Counted from the first letter of the stretch, positions 49,708 through 58,950 are shown. The stretch: 64,000 nucleotides of DNA from Sphingoaurantiacus capsulatus (GCF_042648405.1 NZ_JBHRXV010000011.1:372001-436000), one strand, 5' to 3'. Translations and numbers: made by a program. The notes: generated by a model not told the origin, from the sequence alone.

Positions 49708-50700
49708 TCAGACCTCGCCCTGCTTGAGGATGTGGAGGATATCGATCTCGGTCTCCGAGACCCGGCGCCCGATCGCCGCCATCTCTACCGATCGGCGCAC
49801 GCCCGACATGTGACTGTGCGCGAGCTGGAGGCACATCACGCCCCAGCGCAGGCTGCCCCATAGTTCGAATACGCGCGCCAGCGATCGGTCGACCCTGCCG
49901 CCGGCCGCCGCATAGGCCTCGTAGAAAGCGTCGCGCTCGCCGAAGCCGCCGATGGGCTTCTGCCACTCGCCGAAGCGCCAGGTGTTGGTGCTGAGCCAGC
50001 CGATATCCTCCATCGGGTGGCCGATCTGCGCCAGCTCCCAATCGAGGATCGCGGTCAGCCCGCCCTCGCCCACGAGGAAATTGCCGCTGCGGAAGTCGCC
50101 GTGGATCAGCGCCGACGGCGCATCGGCGGGCAGCCGCTCGACCAGCCAGGCGAAGGCGAGATCGAACACCGGCGAATCGACGCCGTAGGAGCGGTAGCGA
50201 TCGTACATCGCCGCCCGCGCGTCGGCGGGCGAGCCGACCGGCAACTTGAGATCGGCGACTTCGGCGATCGGGATCGCATGGAGTTTCGCCAGCGCGGCGG
50301 CGCACTGCCCGACCATCGCCTCGCGCGCCGCGGCATACTCCGGGAGGCGGAGATATTTGGGCGCGAGGCTCTCGCCGTCGATGCGCTCCATGACGAAGCC
50401 CTGCCCCAGCCCATCGCCAGCCTGCGGCACCGCGACGACCTTCGCTACCGGCAAACCGGCCTCATAGGCACGCATCTGGAGCGCCGCCTGCACCGCGCGG
50501 GTCATGCCGCCGACGCTGGCGGACTCTTCGGCCTCGTCGCGCTGGAAGATCAGCCGCCACGGCTTGCCGTCGCGCAGGGCCTCGACGCCGAAGGTCAGCG
50601 AGGCGGCGCCGCCGGTGAGCGCGGTCACTTTCTTGACGGTAACGTCCTCGCCCGTCTCGCGCCGCAGCAGGCGGGTCAGCTTGTCCTGTGTCTCGTCCAT
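49708..50700 (-). CDS. APH-family phosphotransferase
   Basis: 330-residue kinase-like protein. The catalytic loop is LIHGDFRSGNFLVG and the metal-binding loop is ILDWELAQIGHPMEDIGWL, both canonical for aminoglycoside phosphotransferase-fold enzymes. Homologues beside acyl-CoA dehydrogenase genes are thought to act in lipid or hydroxyacyl metabolism rather than drug resistance. ATG at 50700 (MDETQDKLTRLL) chosen for family fit. Confidence 0.88.
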   Translation of the reverse strand: MDETQDKLTRLLRRETGEDVTVKKVTALTGGAASLTFGVEALRDGKPWRLIFQRDEAEESASVGGMTRAVQAALQMRAYEAGLPVAKVVAVPQAGDGLGQGFVMERIDGESLAPKYLRLPEYAAAREAMVGQCAAALAKLHAIPIAEVADLKLPVGSPADARAAMYDRYRSYGVDSPVFDLAFAWLVERLPADAPSALIHGDFRSGNFLVGEGGLTAILDWELAQIGHPMEDIGWLSTNTWRFGEWQKPIGGFGERDAFYEAYAAAGGRVDRSLARVFELWGSLRWGVMCLQLAHSHMSGVRRSVEMAAIGRRVSETEIDILHILKQGEV

Positions 50701-50814
50701 CGCCGGCGACCCTAGCGGCGCGGGCGGCGCTGGCAACCTGACGGCATAAGTAAGCCGTTAACCTAATTCGGGCATCACCGCGGATCGTAGAAGGATAAGC
50801 GGCGGGGATCGTAC

Positions 50815-52179
50815 ATGGCCAATTTCGAACGCGCGGAACGTCATTTCGCGCACCTTGCCGTCGAGCGCATCGGCTTCGAGGATCGTCGTCGCGCCTATGG
50901 CCTCGACGCCGAATTCGAGGCGGCGATGCGCGAAACCTGGGACGTGATCGCCGACGACGTCGACGGCATCGTTCAGGCATTCTGGGACCATTATCTGTCG
51001 TTCCCCGAAATGGCGCGGAAGATCGACACCGCGCTCCTCCCCAGGCTGGTCGCCGCCGGCACCGCCTACACGGCGGGCAAGCTCGGCCAGCCGATCGACC
51101 AGGCGTGGATCGACCGTATGGCCGGCCATGGCAGCGACATCGCGCGCACCGGTGCCCCAGTCTACATCGTCACCTCGTCGTTCGCCGCTTCCTACGCCTT
51201 CACCATCGACCTCGTGCGCCAGCGCATCAGCGACCCGGAGCGGCTGGCCCGCATCTACAAGGCGAGCGAGACGCTGGCGGTCGTCGAGACCGAGGTGATC
51301 ATGACGCAGATCGCCAACATCCACCGCGCGCAGGTCGCGCACAGCACCCGTCAGCAGGCCGAGGTGTTCCGCCAGCAGGTGCTGAGCGTGATCCAGGGCG
51401 CCACGGCGCGCAGCAAGACAGTGCGCGGCCAGGCCAGCACGGCTGCGGGCAACACCCGCGGCATGCTCGGCAAATCGGCCGAGGTCGCCGCCGCTGCCGA
51501 ACAATCGGCGACCGCGATACGCGAGGCGGCGCAGACCGCCGCCGGCCTGATCCGCGCCATCGAGGAAGCGCGCCGCGAGGTGGAAAGCGCCGCCCATATC
51601 GCGCACCGCGCCTCGGCGCAGGCGGTCGATGCGGTCGACACCGCCGTCAGCCTCGCCGCGCACTCGGAAGCCATCGAATCGATCGTCAGCCTGATCCGCG
51701 ACATCGCCGGCCAGACCAATCTCCTCGCTCTGAACGCCACCATCGAGGCGGCACGCGCCGGCGAAGCAGGCCGCGGCTTCGCGGTGGTCGCGCAGGAAGT
51801 GAAGTCGCTCGCCGGGCAGACGGCTCGCGCCACCGACGACATTGCCAAGCAGATCGCCGCCATCCAAGCCGCGACCAAGCAGACCGTCACCGCCAACGGC
51901 TCGATCCGCGACACCGTCGACGAGGTGAAGGGCTCGGCCGAGCGCATCCGCAACGCGATGGACAATCAGGCGCAGACGGTGACGATGATCACCGGCTCGG
52001 TCGACGAGACCGCGCTGTCCGCCGATTCGATGTCGGCAGTGATCGCCTCGATCCGGCAGGCGACCGAGCAGGTGGCGGGCGAAATCGACGCGGTCGACAG
52101 CGCCTTCGCGCATGTCGACGACCAGCTTGTCGAGTTGCAGACGGCGGTCGGCCAGCTCATCGACAGCATCGCGGCGTAG
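50815..52179 (+). CDS. Soluble globin-like methyl-accepting receptor
   Basis: 454 residues without transmembrane helices. N-terminal ~165 residues are helical and resemble a protoglobin/HemAT sensor (AYGLDAEFEAAMRETWDVIADDVD..., RMAGHGSDIARTGAPVYIV); His105 is the candidate haem ligand, although alignment around it is shifted from HemAT. The C-terminal MCP signalling domain contains the hairpin tip IRDIAGQTNLLALNATIEAA. Likely senses oxygen or redox and signals to CheA/CheW, none of which lie in the window. Confidence 0.85.
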   Translation: MANFERAERHFAHLAVERIGFEDRRRAYGLDAEFEAAMRETWDVIADDVDGIVQAFWDHYLSFPEMARKIDTALLPRLVAAGTAYTAGKLGQPIDQAWIDRMAGHGSDIARTGAPVYIVTSSFAASYAFTIDLVRQRISDPERLARIYKASETLAVVETEVIMTQIANIHRAQVAHSTRQQAEVFRQQVLSVIQGATARSKTVRGQASTAAGNTRGMLGKSAEVAAAAEQSATAIREAAQTAAGLIRAIEEARREVESAAHIAHRASAQAVDAVDTAVSLAAHSEAIESIVSLIRDIAGQTNLLALNATIEAARAGEAGRGFAVVAQEVKSLAGQTARATDDIAKQIAAIQAATKQTVTANGSIRDTVDEVKGSAERIRNAMDNQAQTVTMITGSVDETALSADSMSAVIASIRQATEQVAGEIDAVDSAFAHVDDQLVELQTAVGQLIDSIAA

Positions 52180-52210
52180 GGCGTCCGCCGGCCCCGACAT
52201 CCAAAAGCCG

Positions 52211-52238
52211 CGTCATCCTGACGAAAGTCAGGATGACG
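52211..52238. repeat. Compact solitary palindrome
   Basis: CGTCATCCTGACGAAAGTCA... to 52238: a perfect 12-bp stem around GAAA, equal to one arm of the 38400-38474 element with both CGTCAT ends fused. Located between the receptor and SDR genes; 52239-52332 shows nothing else. Confidence 0.85.
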
Positions 52239-52332
52239 ACAGGGAGATGACGACGAGGCAGGCGACGGCTGGGGGGTTGGGTTGAGCGCGGCTGCGGCCT
52301 ACACGGCGTGCAATTCACGACTTGAGGACGCC

Positions 52333-53040
52333 ATGACGACTCACATTCTGGTCACCGGCAGCACGCGCGGCATCGGCGCGGCGATCGTTGCTGCGCTCGG
52401 CAGCGACGCGCGCGTCGTCGGCCACGGCAGCAGCACCCGCGACGGCGTCATCGGCGAAGACCTCGCGCAGGCGGGCGCCGGCGATCGGCTGTGGGATGCG
52501 GCCCTGACTGCGCTCGACGGCCGGATCGACGTGCTGGTGAACAATGCCGGCGTGTTCGAGGAGGCGCCGGTCGACCTGCCCGCCGACGACTGGCAGGCGC
52601 AATGGGCGCGGACGATGGCGATCAACCTGCAAGCCGCCGCCGACCTCTGCCGCCGCGCCGTTCTGCATTTCCGCGAGCGCGGCACGGGCGGTCGCATCGT
52701 CAACGTCGCCAGCCGCGCCGCCTATCGTGGCGATTCGCCGGCGCACTGGCATTATGCGGCGGCGAAGGCCGGCATGGTCGGCATGACCAAGTCGATCGCC
52801 CGCGGCTTTGCCCGCGAGAATATCCTCGCCTTCACGGTGACGCCGGGCTTCGTGATGACCGGCATGGCCGACGACTATCTGGCGAGCCGCGGTGGCGACA
52901 AGCTGCTGGCGGACATCCCGCTGGGCCGCGTCGCCATGCCCGACGAGGTGGCGAGCGCGGTGCGGTACCTCGCGCTGGAGGCGCCGGCGTCGATGACCGG
53001 TGCGGTGATCGATATCAACGGGGCGAGCTTCGTTCGATAG
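52333..53040 (+). CDS. Short-chain dehydrogenase/reductase
   Basis: 235 residues. Cofactor motif VTGSTRGIGAAI near the N-terminus, NNAG at about residue 73, catalytic Ser in NVASRAA and YxxxK in HYAAAKAGMVG. The ATG at 52333 has GAGGA upstream. Substrate not predictable. Confidence 0.9.
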   Translation: MTTHILVTGSTRGIGAAIVAALGSDARVVGHGSSTRDGVIGEDLAQAGAGDRLWDAALTALDGRIDVLVNNAGVFEEAPVDLPADDWQAQWARTMAINLQAAADLCRRAVLHFRERGTGGRIVNVASRAAYRGDSPAHWHYAAAKAGMVGMTKSIARGFARENILAFTVTPGFVMTGMADDYLASRGGDKLLADIPLGRVAMPDEVASAVRYLALEAPASMTGAVIDINGASFVR

Positions 53041-53063
53041 GCCGTCCCTCACCTCACCCCAAA

Positions 53064-53132
53064 CGTCATACCGGCGAAAGCCGGTATCCAGACCGATCGT
53101 TGGACTGGATACCGGCTTTCGCCGGTATGACG
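53064..53132. repeat. Palindromic repeat pair, ACCGGC stem type
   Basis: Arms 53064-53091 and 53105-53132 are perfect complements, with inner hairpin ACCGGC-GAAA-GCCGGT between CGTCAT and CCAG. It lies between the 3' ends of convergent SDR and MDR genes. Confidence 0.88.
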
Positions 53133-53154
53133 AATGAGGGTGCGCGAGCGGTCG

Positions 53155-54132
53155 TCACGCGACCGTCAGGACCACCTTCCCCTTGGCCTTGCGGTCCATC
53201 ATCCAGCGGATCGCCTTGGGGCCATCGTCGAGGCTGAAATGCTCGCTGACATGCGGCTTCAGCTTGCCTTCCGAATACCAGGTCAGCAACTCGCGCATGT
53301 TGTCGGCGTGCACCTTGGGTTCGACGCCGGTGAACATGCCCCAGAACACGCCGACGATCGACGCGCCCTTGATGAGCGCGAGGTTGAGCGGGAGCTTGGG
53401 GATTTCGCCGGCGGCGAAGCCGACGACGAGGTAGCGGCCGTTCCAGCCGATCGAGCGGAACGCCGGCTCGGCATATTTGTCGCCGATCGGGTCGTAGATG
53501 ACGTCGGGCCCCTTGCCGCCGGTGGCGCGCTTGATGCCCTCGCGCAGATCCTCGGTCGAATAGTTGATCACCTCGTCGGCGCCGTACTGCTTGCACAGTT
53601 CGAGCTTCTCGTCGGTCGAGGCGGCGGCAATGACGCGCGCGCCCATCACCTTGCCGAGTTCGACCGCCGTCAGTCCGACGCCGCCCGCCGCGCCCAGCAC
53701 CAGCAGGGTTTCGCCCGGCTGCAGCCGCGCGCGCTGCTTCAGCGCGTGGTGCGAGGTGCCGTAGGTCATGGTGAAGCCGGCGGCGACGTCATAGGGCATG
53801 TCGCCGATGATCGGGATGACGCGGCTTTCGCCTGCCACCACATATTCGGCGAAGGCGCCGTGGCCGGTCATCACGATGACCCGGTCGCCGACCTTCACCG
53901 ACGAGACCCCCTCGCCCACCTTGTCGACGACGCCCGACGCCTCGCCGCCCGGCGAGAAGGGCCGCGGCGGCTTGAACTGATATTTGTCCTCGATAATCAG
54001 CGTATCGGGGAAGTTGACGCCTGCGGCATGCACCTTCACCCGCACCTCGCCCTTGCCCGGCTCCGGCGTCGGCACGTCCTTGACCACCAGGCTCTCGGGC
54101 GGTCCTACCACCTCGGAAAGGACAGCTTTCAT
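53155..54132 (-). CDS. Quinone oxidoreductase (MDR family, zinc-free)
   Basis: 325 residues. MKAVLSEVVGPPESLVVKDVP start, FSPGGEASGVVDKVGEGV, and NADPH site VLGAAGGVGLTAVELGK identify the NADPH:quinone reductase branch; the catalytic-zinc Cys/His set of alcohol dehydrogenases is absent. Divergent from the ketopantoate reductase gene. Confidence 0.9.
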   Translation of the reverse strand: MKAVLSEVVGPPESLVVKDVPTPEPGKGEVRVKVHAAGVNFPDTLIIEDKYQFKPPRPFSPGGEASGVVDKVGEGVSSVKVGDRVIVMTGHGAFAEYVVAGESRVIPIIGDMPYDVAAGFTMTYGTSHHALKQRARLQPGETLLVLGAAGGVGLTAVELGKVMGARVIAAASTDEKLELCKQYGADEVINYSTEDLREGIKRATGGKGPDVIYDPIGDKYAEPAFRSIGWNGRYLVVGFAAGEIPKLPLNLALIKGASIVGVFWGMFTGVEPKVHADNMRELLTWYSEGKLKPHVSEHFSLDDGPKAIRWMMDRKAKGKVVLTVA

Positions 54133-54191
54133 TCAGGGCTCCCATCTCGCTTGTATCGCGCGCTAGGATAGCGACGAGCGGAAGGGTGCCA

Positions 54192-55226
54192 ATGGATAAA
54201 GCTGCTAGCGCGAAGATCGCGGTGCTCGGCGCCGGGCTGATCGGCACCTATGTCGGCGGGAGGCTCGCCGCCGCGGGCGCCGATGTGACGTTGATCGGCC
54301 GGCCGCGCGTACTCGACGATCTGCGTGCCAACGGCCTGCGCATCACCGATCTGCACGGCGCCGACATCGCGGTGCCCGCCGAGCGGCTGACCTTGACCGA
54401 CAACGCGGGAGCGCTGGCCGGCGTGGACTTCATCCTGTTGACGGTGAAGAGCCCCGGCACCGAGGAGGCCGCGGCGCAGATTGCTGCCCACGCCAGGCCC
54501 GGTACGGTGATCCTTTCGCTGCAGAACGGCGTGTCGAACGCCGACCAGTTGCGCGGGCTGTTGCCGGCGATGACGGTGGTCGCCGGCATGGTGCCGTTCA
54601 ACGTCGCCCAGCCCGGCCCTGGCCATTATCATCAGGGCACCGGCTCCGATCTTAAGGCCGAGGATGTGCCGGCAATCGCGGCCTATGCGCCGTTGTTTGC
54701 CGCCGCTGGCCTGCCGCTGTCACTCTCGCCCGACATGCCGGGTGTGATGTGGGGCAAGCTGGTGATCAACCTCAACAACGCGATCAACGCGCTGTCGGGG
54801 CAGACCTTGCTGATGCAGCTCATGCAGCGCGACTACCGCCGCTGCGTGTCGCTCTGCCAACATGAGGCGCTGAAGCTGCTGCGCAAGGAGGGCATAAAGC
54901 CCGCGAAGGTGCTGGCGCTGCCGACCAGCTTCATGCCGTATATCATGGCGTTGCCCGACCCGCTCTACCGCAAAGCGATGGCGCGCGGCGGCACGCGGAT
55001 CGACAAGCACGCCCGCTCCTCGATGGCCGACGACCTGTCGCAAGGCCGGCTCACCGAGGTGGATTACCTCAACGGCGAGGTCGTCGCACTGGCGGCGAAG
55101 CTCGGCCGCAAGGCGCCGGTCAATGCGCGAGTGGTCGAGCTGGTGCGCGCGGCGGAAGGTGGCGCGAAGCCGTGGGCGGCGGCCGACCTCTACCGCGAGC
55201 TGGCAGACGCGCGCTCGAGGGCCTGA
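54192..55226 (+). CDS. panE: 2-dehydropantoate 2-reductase (ApbA/PanE family)
   Basis: 344 residues. NADP-binding VLGAGLIGTYVGGRLAAAG, then LTVKSPGTEEA, LQNGVSNADQL and catalytic-Lys region WGKLVINLNNAINAL support ketopantoate reductase of pantothenate synthesis, though the family also includes other hydroxyacid reductases. ATG at 54192 has GGAAGGG upstream. The last 37 nt overlap oxyR's 3' end on the other strand. Confidence 0.85.
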   Translation: MDKAASAKIAVLGAGLIGTYVGGRLAAAGADVTLIGRPRVLDDLRANGLRITDLHGADIAVPAERLTLTDNAGALAGVDFILLTVKSPGTEEAAAQIAAHARPGTVILSLQNGVSNADQLRGLLPAMTVVAGMVPFNVAQPGPGHYHQGTGSDLKAEDVPAIAAYAPLFAAAGLPLSLSPDMPGVMWGKLVINLNNAINALSGQTLLMQLMQRDYRRCVSLCQHEALKLLRKEGIKPAKVLALPTSFMPYIMALPDPLYRKAMARGGTRIDKHARSSMADDLSQGRLTEVDYLNGEVVALAAKLGRKAPVNARVVELVRAAEGGAKPWAAADLYRELADARSRA

Positions 55227-56098
55227 GCCAGCATCCGGAACTCCTCGCCGCGCGGGCTGCTCGTTCGCCACACCAGCGCGATGTCGCGATAGGCGTGCTG
55301 CGCCTCCAGCGGCCGGGCGATGACGTCGGTGCCGTTGAGGATGCCCGCGTCGAGCGCCATCTTCGGCAGCAGGGTCAGCCCGAGCTTGTTGTCGACCATC
55401 TGGACCAGCGTGTGCAGCGAGGTGCCGAGGATCGCCGCCTCGGCGCGCAGTTCGGGGCGATTGCAGGCGGACAGCACCTGGTCCTTCAGGCAATGCCCGT
55501 CCTCGAGCAGCAGCAGCCGCGCCTCGTCGATCGCGGCGGGCGGCACGTTGGGCTCGCCCTCGACCGGCTCTTCCTTGTGGAAGGCGACGTAGAAGCTGTC
55601 CTCGAACAGCACCGCCTTGGTGATGTCGCCGCAGCCATAGGGCAGCGCCAGCAGCACGCAGTCGAGCAGGCCGCGGGCCAGCGCCTCGCAGGCCATGCCG
55701 CTGGTCTCTTCGCGCAGATAGAGCTTCAGGTCGGGATATTCGCGGCGCAGCGTCGGCAGCACGCGCGGCAGGAAGAAAGGCGCGATCGTCGGGATGACGC
55801 CGAGGCGCAGCTCGCCCGACAGCGGCTTCGCCGAGGCGCGCACCGCTTCAGCCAATTCCTCCGCCTCGTGCAGCACGCGATAGGCCTTGGCGACGACCCG
55901 CTCGCCCAGCGGGGTGAAGCGCACCACCCGGCGGGTGCGCTCGACGAGCGTTGCACCTAACAAGGTCTCCAGTTCGCGCAGGCCCGACGACAGCGTCGAC
56001 TGGGTCACGAAGCAGGCATCGGCGGCGCGGCCGAAATGGCCGTGCTGATGCAGCGCGATCAGATATTGGAGTTGCTTAAGGGTCGGCAAAATCATCAT
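55190..56098 (-). CDS. oxyR: Hydrogen-peroxide regulator OxyR
   Basis: 302-residue LysR-type activator. Winged helix-turn-helix at about 20-45 (GRAADACFVTQSTLSSGLRELE). Redox pair Cys203 and Cys212 (GHCLKDQVLSAC) has the nine-residue spacing of E. coli C199/C208. Divergent from ahpC, which it most likely controls along with itself. Two ATGs start the frame (56098, 56095). Confidence 0.94.
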   Translation of the reverse strand: MMILPTLKQLQYLIALHQHGHFGRAADACFVTQSTLSSGLRELETLLGATLVERTRRVVRFTPLGERVVAKAYRVLHEAEELAEAVRASAKPLSGELRLGVIPTIAPFFLPRVLPTLRREYPDLKLYLREETSGMACEALARGLLDCVLLALPYGCGDITKAVLFEDSFYVAFHKEEPVEGEPNVPPAAIDEARLLLLEDGHCLKDQVLSACNRPELRAEAAILGTSLHTLVQMVDNKLGLTLLPKMALDAGILNGTDVIARPLEAQHAYRDIALVWRTSSPRGEEFRMLAQALERASASSR

Positions 56099-56103
56099 CG
56101 AAC

Positions 56104-56139
56104 CAATCGATCAACTGTCTCGGAATAATCTATTGGATT
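56104..56139. promoter_or_regulatory. Putative OxyR operator in the oxyR-ahpC region
   Basis: The 105-nt intergenic region contains CCAATCGATC, then AATC-TATTG-GATT (56127-56139), with complementary CCAAT/ATTGG and CAATC/GATTG boxes about 25 nt apart. Imperfect dyads like these suit LysR-type binding. Identified by eye; no -35/-10 is clear. Confidence 0.4.
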
Positions 56140-56203
56140 GATGAGAATGCGCAAGGCATATGCCCCACACCAAGTTTCACCCCGCACCTAGGAGCGAGCA
56201 TTC

Positions 56204-56746
56204 ATGCTTACCGTTGGCGACAAGCTTCCCGAATTCACCGTCCCCTCGCAGCAGGGCGTCGACGCGCTGCCGAACGGCGAGACGCTCAGCCATGACGCCT
56301 TCTCGGGCAAGTGGAAGATTCTGTTCTGGTGGCCGAAGGACTTCACCTTCGTCTGCCCGACCGAAATCCTCGGCTACAACGAGCTGGCGCAGGACTTCGC
56401 CGACCGTGACGCGGTGCTGATCGGCGCCTCGACCGACACCGACTTCGTCCACTTCGCCTGGCGCAAGTCGGACGAGCGCCTCGCTGCCTGCAACTTCCCG
56501 TGGCTGGCCGACAACAAGCAGGAACTCGCGCGTGCCCTCGGCGTGCTCCACAAGGATGCCGGTGTTGCGCTGCGCGCCACGTTCATCATCGACCCCGAGA
56601 ACACCATCCAGCATGTGACGGTCAACGGCCTCGATGTCGGCCGCAATCCGCAGGAGACGCTGCGCGTTCTCGACGCGCTGCAGACCGACGAGCTGTGCCC
56701 GTGCAACTGGAACCAGGGCGAAGAGGTGTTGAAGCCGGCTGCGTAA
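56204..56746 (+). CDS. ahpC: Alkyl hydroperoxide reductase AhpC (2-Cys peroxiredoxin)
   Basis: 180 residues. Peroxidatic Cys51 in DFTFVCPTEI; C-terminal DELCPCNWNQGEE gives Cys165/Cys167, the extra CPC pair characteristic of AhpD-coupled AhpC proteins (as in mycobacteria). AGGAG lies 10 nt before the ATG. Followed by ahpD after two hairpins; no ahpF is present. Confidence 0.95.
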   Translation: MLTVGDKLPEFTVPSQQGVDALPNGETLSHDAFSGKWKILFWWPKDFTFVCPTEILGYNELAQDFADRDAVLIGASTDTDFVHFAWRKSDERLAACNFPWLADNKQELARALGVLHKDAGVALRATFIIDPENTIQHVTVNGLDVGRNPQETLRVLDALQTDELCPCNWNQGEEVLKPAA

Positions 56747-56762
56747 GGCGTAGCGCGGCGCG

Positions 56763-56803
56763 CCCGTAGCGCCGCGAATGCCCCGGCATTCGTCAGCTAC
56801 GGG
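56763..56803. other. Stem-loop between ahpC and ahpD
   Basis: CCCGTAGC (56763-56770) pairs with GCTACGGG, enclosing a second stem GAATGCC/GGCATTC. Likely an mRNA-stabilising or processing hairpin downstream of ahpC. Confidence 0.55.
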
Positions 56804-56845
56804 CCGACTCGCGCAAGCCCGGCCGGCGGCTTTCAAGCCGACCGA

Positions 56846-56870
56846 CGGCGCGGCTTTGCCGCGCCGTTTT
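56846..56870 (+). terminator. Intrinsic terminator before ahpD
   Basis: Perfect 9-bp stem CGGCGCGGC/GCCGCGCCG around TTT, followed by TTTT, directly before the AAGGAG of ahpD. It should reduce readthrough from ahpC into ahpD. Confidence 0.75.
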
Positions 56871-56887
56871 CATAAGGAGTGCATAAA

Positions 56888-57409
56888 ATGTCCCTGAACG
56901 ATCTCGCGCGCACCCTTCCCGACTTCGCGAAGGACCAGCGCCTCAACATCTCGTCGCTGCTCCAGGAGCAGGGCCTGACCGACCAGCAGAAGTACGGCAC
57001 CTTCATCGCCTGCGCGCATGCGACCGGCCATGGCGCCACCATCGCGGCGGCGGAAGCCGAGGCCGAGGGCAAGCTGTCCGAAGCCGCGCTGACCGCGGCG
57101 AAGGCGGCGGCGTCGATCATGGCGATGAACAACATCTACTACCGGTTCGTGCACCTCGCCTCGAACAAGGAGTACGGCACCCTCCCCGCCCGCCTGCGCA
57201 TGAACGTCATCGGCGCGCCGGGGATCGATAAGGCCGACTTCGAGCTCTACAGCCTCGCGGTCTCCGCCATCAACGGCTGCGGCATGTGCATCGATTCGCA
57301 CGAGAAAGTGCTGCGCGATCACGGCGTGTCGACGCAGACGATCCAGACCTCGGTGCGCATCGCCTCGGTGGTTCACGCGGTGGCGAAGACGCTTCAGGCC
57401 ACGACCTGA
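56888..57409 (+). CDS. ahpD: Alkylhydroperoxidase AhpD
   Basis: 173 residues. Catalytic CxxC is Cys131-Cys134 with His138 in AINGCGMCIDSHEKVL. In mycobacteria AhpD recycles AhpC using lipoyl-E2 and Lpd. ATG at 56888 has AAGGAG 9 nt upstream. Downstream neighbour is convergent. Confidence 0.94.
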   Translation: MSLNDLARTLPDFAKDQRLNISSLLQEQGLTDQQKYGTFIACAHATGHGATIAAAEAEAEGKLSEAALTAAKAAASIMAMNNIYYRFVHLASNKEYGTLPARLRMNVIGAPGIDKADFELYSLAVSAINGCGMCIDSHEKVLRDHGVSTQTIQTSVRIASVVHAVAKTLQATT

Positions 57410-57412
57410 GCC

Positions 57413-58156
57413 TTAGCTCAGCGCCTTGAAGATCCCGTAGCCGCTGGTCGCGATCAGCACGATACCGACAAGGATCATCAGGGTACGCGCCGGAATGCGT
57501 TTGGCGAGCAGCGCTCCGAAGGGCGCTGCCGCCACCCCGCCGATCAGCAGACCGATCGTCGCGGTGGTGATCACCTCCCACCCCAGATGCGTGATGAACG
57601 CGATCGAGGTGGCGAGCGCGATGAAGAATTCCGATGAATTGACGGTGCCGATGGTCTTGCGCGGATCACCGCCCTGCACCAGCAGATTGCCGGTCACCAC
57701 CGGTCCCCAGCCGCCGCCGCCCGCCGCATCGAGGAAACCGCCGACGAGGCCGAGCGGCGCCACCACCTTCGGGCTCTTCGCCTGCGGCAGCGGCCGGAAC
57801 GCCTTGTAGAGCAGGATGCCACCGATCGCCGTCAGATAGGCGAGCACGAACGGCTTCGCGACATCGGCCGGCAGGTTGGTCAGCACATAGGCGCCGAGCA
57901 CGCCGCCGATGACACCGGGCAGCACGAGGCGCCGGAACAGCTTCCAGTCGATGTTGCCGTGGAGCGCGTGACTGATCCCCGACACGCCGGTGGTCACGCA
58001 TTCGACGGCATGGACGCCCGCCGAGGCGACCCTTGGCGGCACGCCGACCGCGATCAGCATCGTGCTGGAAATGACCCCGAATGCCATGCCGAGCGCGCCA
58101 TCAATGAGCTGCGCGGCAAAGCCGATGGCGATGAAGGTAACAAGATCGAATTCCAC
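57413..58156 (-). CDS. TauE/SafE family membrane transporter
   Basis: 247 residues with seven to eight hydrophobic helices. Family motifs: FAAQLIDGALGMAFGVISSTML at the N-terminus and GGFLDAAGGGGWGPVVTG in the middle. Homologues export sulfite, sulfoacetate or related anions. It converges on ahpD with a 3-nt gap. Confidence 0.88.
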   Translation of the reverse strand: MEFDLVTFIAIGFAAQLIDGALGMAFGVISSTMLIAVGVPPRVASAGVHAVECVTTGVSGISHALHGNIDWKLFRRLVLPGVIGGVLGAYVLTNLPADVAKPFVLAYLTAIGGILLYKAFRPLPQAKSPKVVAPLGLVGGFLDAAGGGGWGPVVTGNLLVQGGDPRKTIGTVNSSEFFIALATSIAFITHLGWEVITTATIGLLIGGVAAAPFGALLAKRIPARTLMILVGIVLIATSGYGIFKALS

Positions 58157-58299
58157 GCGCCCCCGGCAGGTCTGATTTTAATGGCGCGTTGTCCCGCGAA
58201 CCCCGCTTACCCTACAAGGTAGAAAGAGTATCGCGCCTGAAACGAGCCCTTAGCGACGAAGCGGGCGGAAGGTGGGACACCCTCCGTCCGCTCGCGCGC

Positions 58300-58950
58300 T
58301 TAGTAACGCATCGGTGTGACGAACGAGACGCCGTAATAGTCGTAGATCGCCGGCCCGGCCTTGCCATAGTCGAGCGCGTCCAGCTCCTCGCGACTATAGT
58401 GCGGCGCCGCGCGCAGCTGGTCGACGGTATGACCGATGTTGTACCCGCCCTTCGCCTCGTCATAGGTCAGCGCGTCCCACGGCAGCGGGTGATAGCGCTC
58501 GCCGATCCCGAGGAAACCGCCGAAGCTCATCACGGCATAGGCGACGCGACCCGAGATCTTGTGGAGCATCACCGAATGGATGCTGCCGAGCTTCTCGCCG
58601 CCGCTGTTGTAGACGGCGGTGTCGACCACCTTGTCCGACGCGATCAGCTTGCCGGTCTCGTCGGCGGCGAGCCGCCCGCTCTGGTCGCGGCCCAGACCGT
58701 CGCGGTTGTCGCCGGGTTCGCGGCGATCGTCGGCCTTGGGCGCGGTGCCCGGAAGTGTGCCGTCCGGGTTGAGGTCGGTGGCGTGGCGGCCGTCGAGCAG
58801 CTTGTCGTCGCCGAGGCGGTCGTCATCATAATCGGCGCTGCGGCCCTGCGTGTCGAAGCCGGTCTGGCTGCGGGTCAAGGAGGTGTCGTCACGCTGGGGC
58901 GCCGCGCCGCGGCCTTCGAAGCCAGCGCCGGAATTCTTGTTCTCGTTCAT
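58300..58950 (-). CDS. PRC-barrel domain protein
   Basis: 216 residues from an ATG at 58950 (GGGAAGGAT upstream). The first ~100 residues are disordered and Asp/Gly/Arg-rich; the PRC-barrel follows: LIASDKVVDTAVYNSGGEKLGSIHSVMLHKISGRVAYAV. C-terminal part is Tyr-rich. PRC-barrels bind other proteins or RNA; role unknown. The 143-nt gap downstream (58157-58299) shows nothing recognisable. Confidence 0.85.
   Translation of the reverse strand: MNENKNSGAGFEGRGAAPQRDDTSLTRSQTGFDTQGRSADYDDDRLGDDKLLDGRHATDLNPDGTLPGTAPKADDRREPGDNRDGLGRDQSGRLAADETGKLIASDKVVDTAVYNSGGEKLGSIHSVMLHKISGRVAYAVMSFGGFLGIGERYHPLPWDALTYDEAKGGYNIGHTVDQLRAAPHYSREELDALDYGKAGPAIYDYYGVSFVTPMRY

Noticed and set aside
49708..50700. 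Aminoglycoside resistance gene
   Set aside because: APH fold motifs are present, but pairing with a DUF6285 gene and overall pattern fit the acyl-CoA-associated phosphotransferase group.
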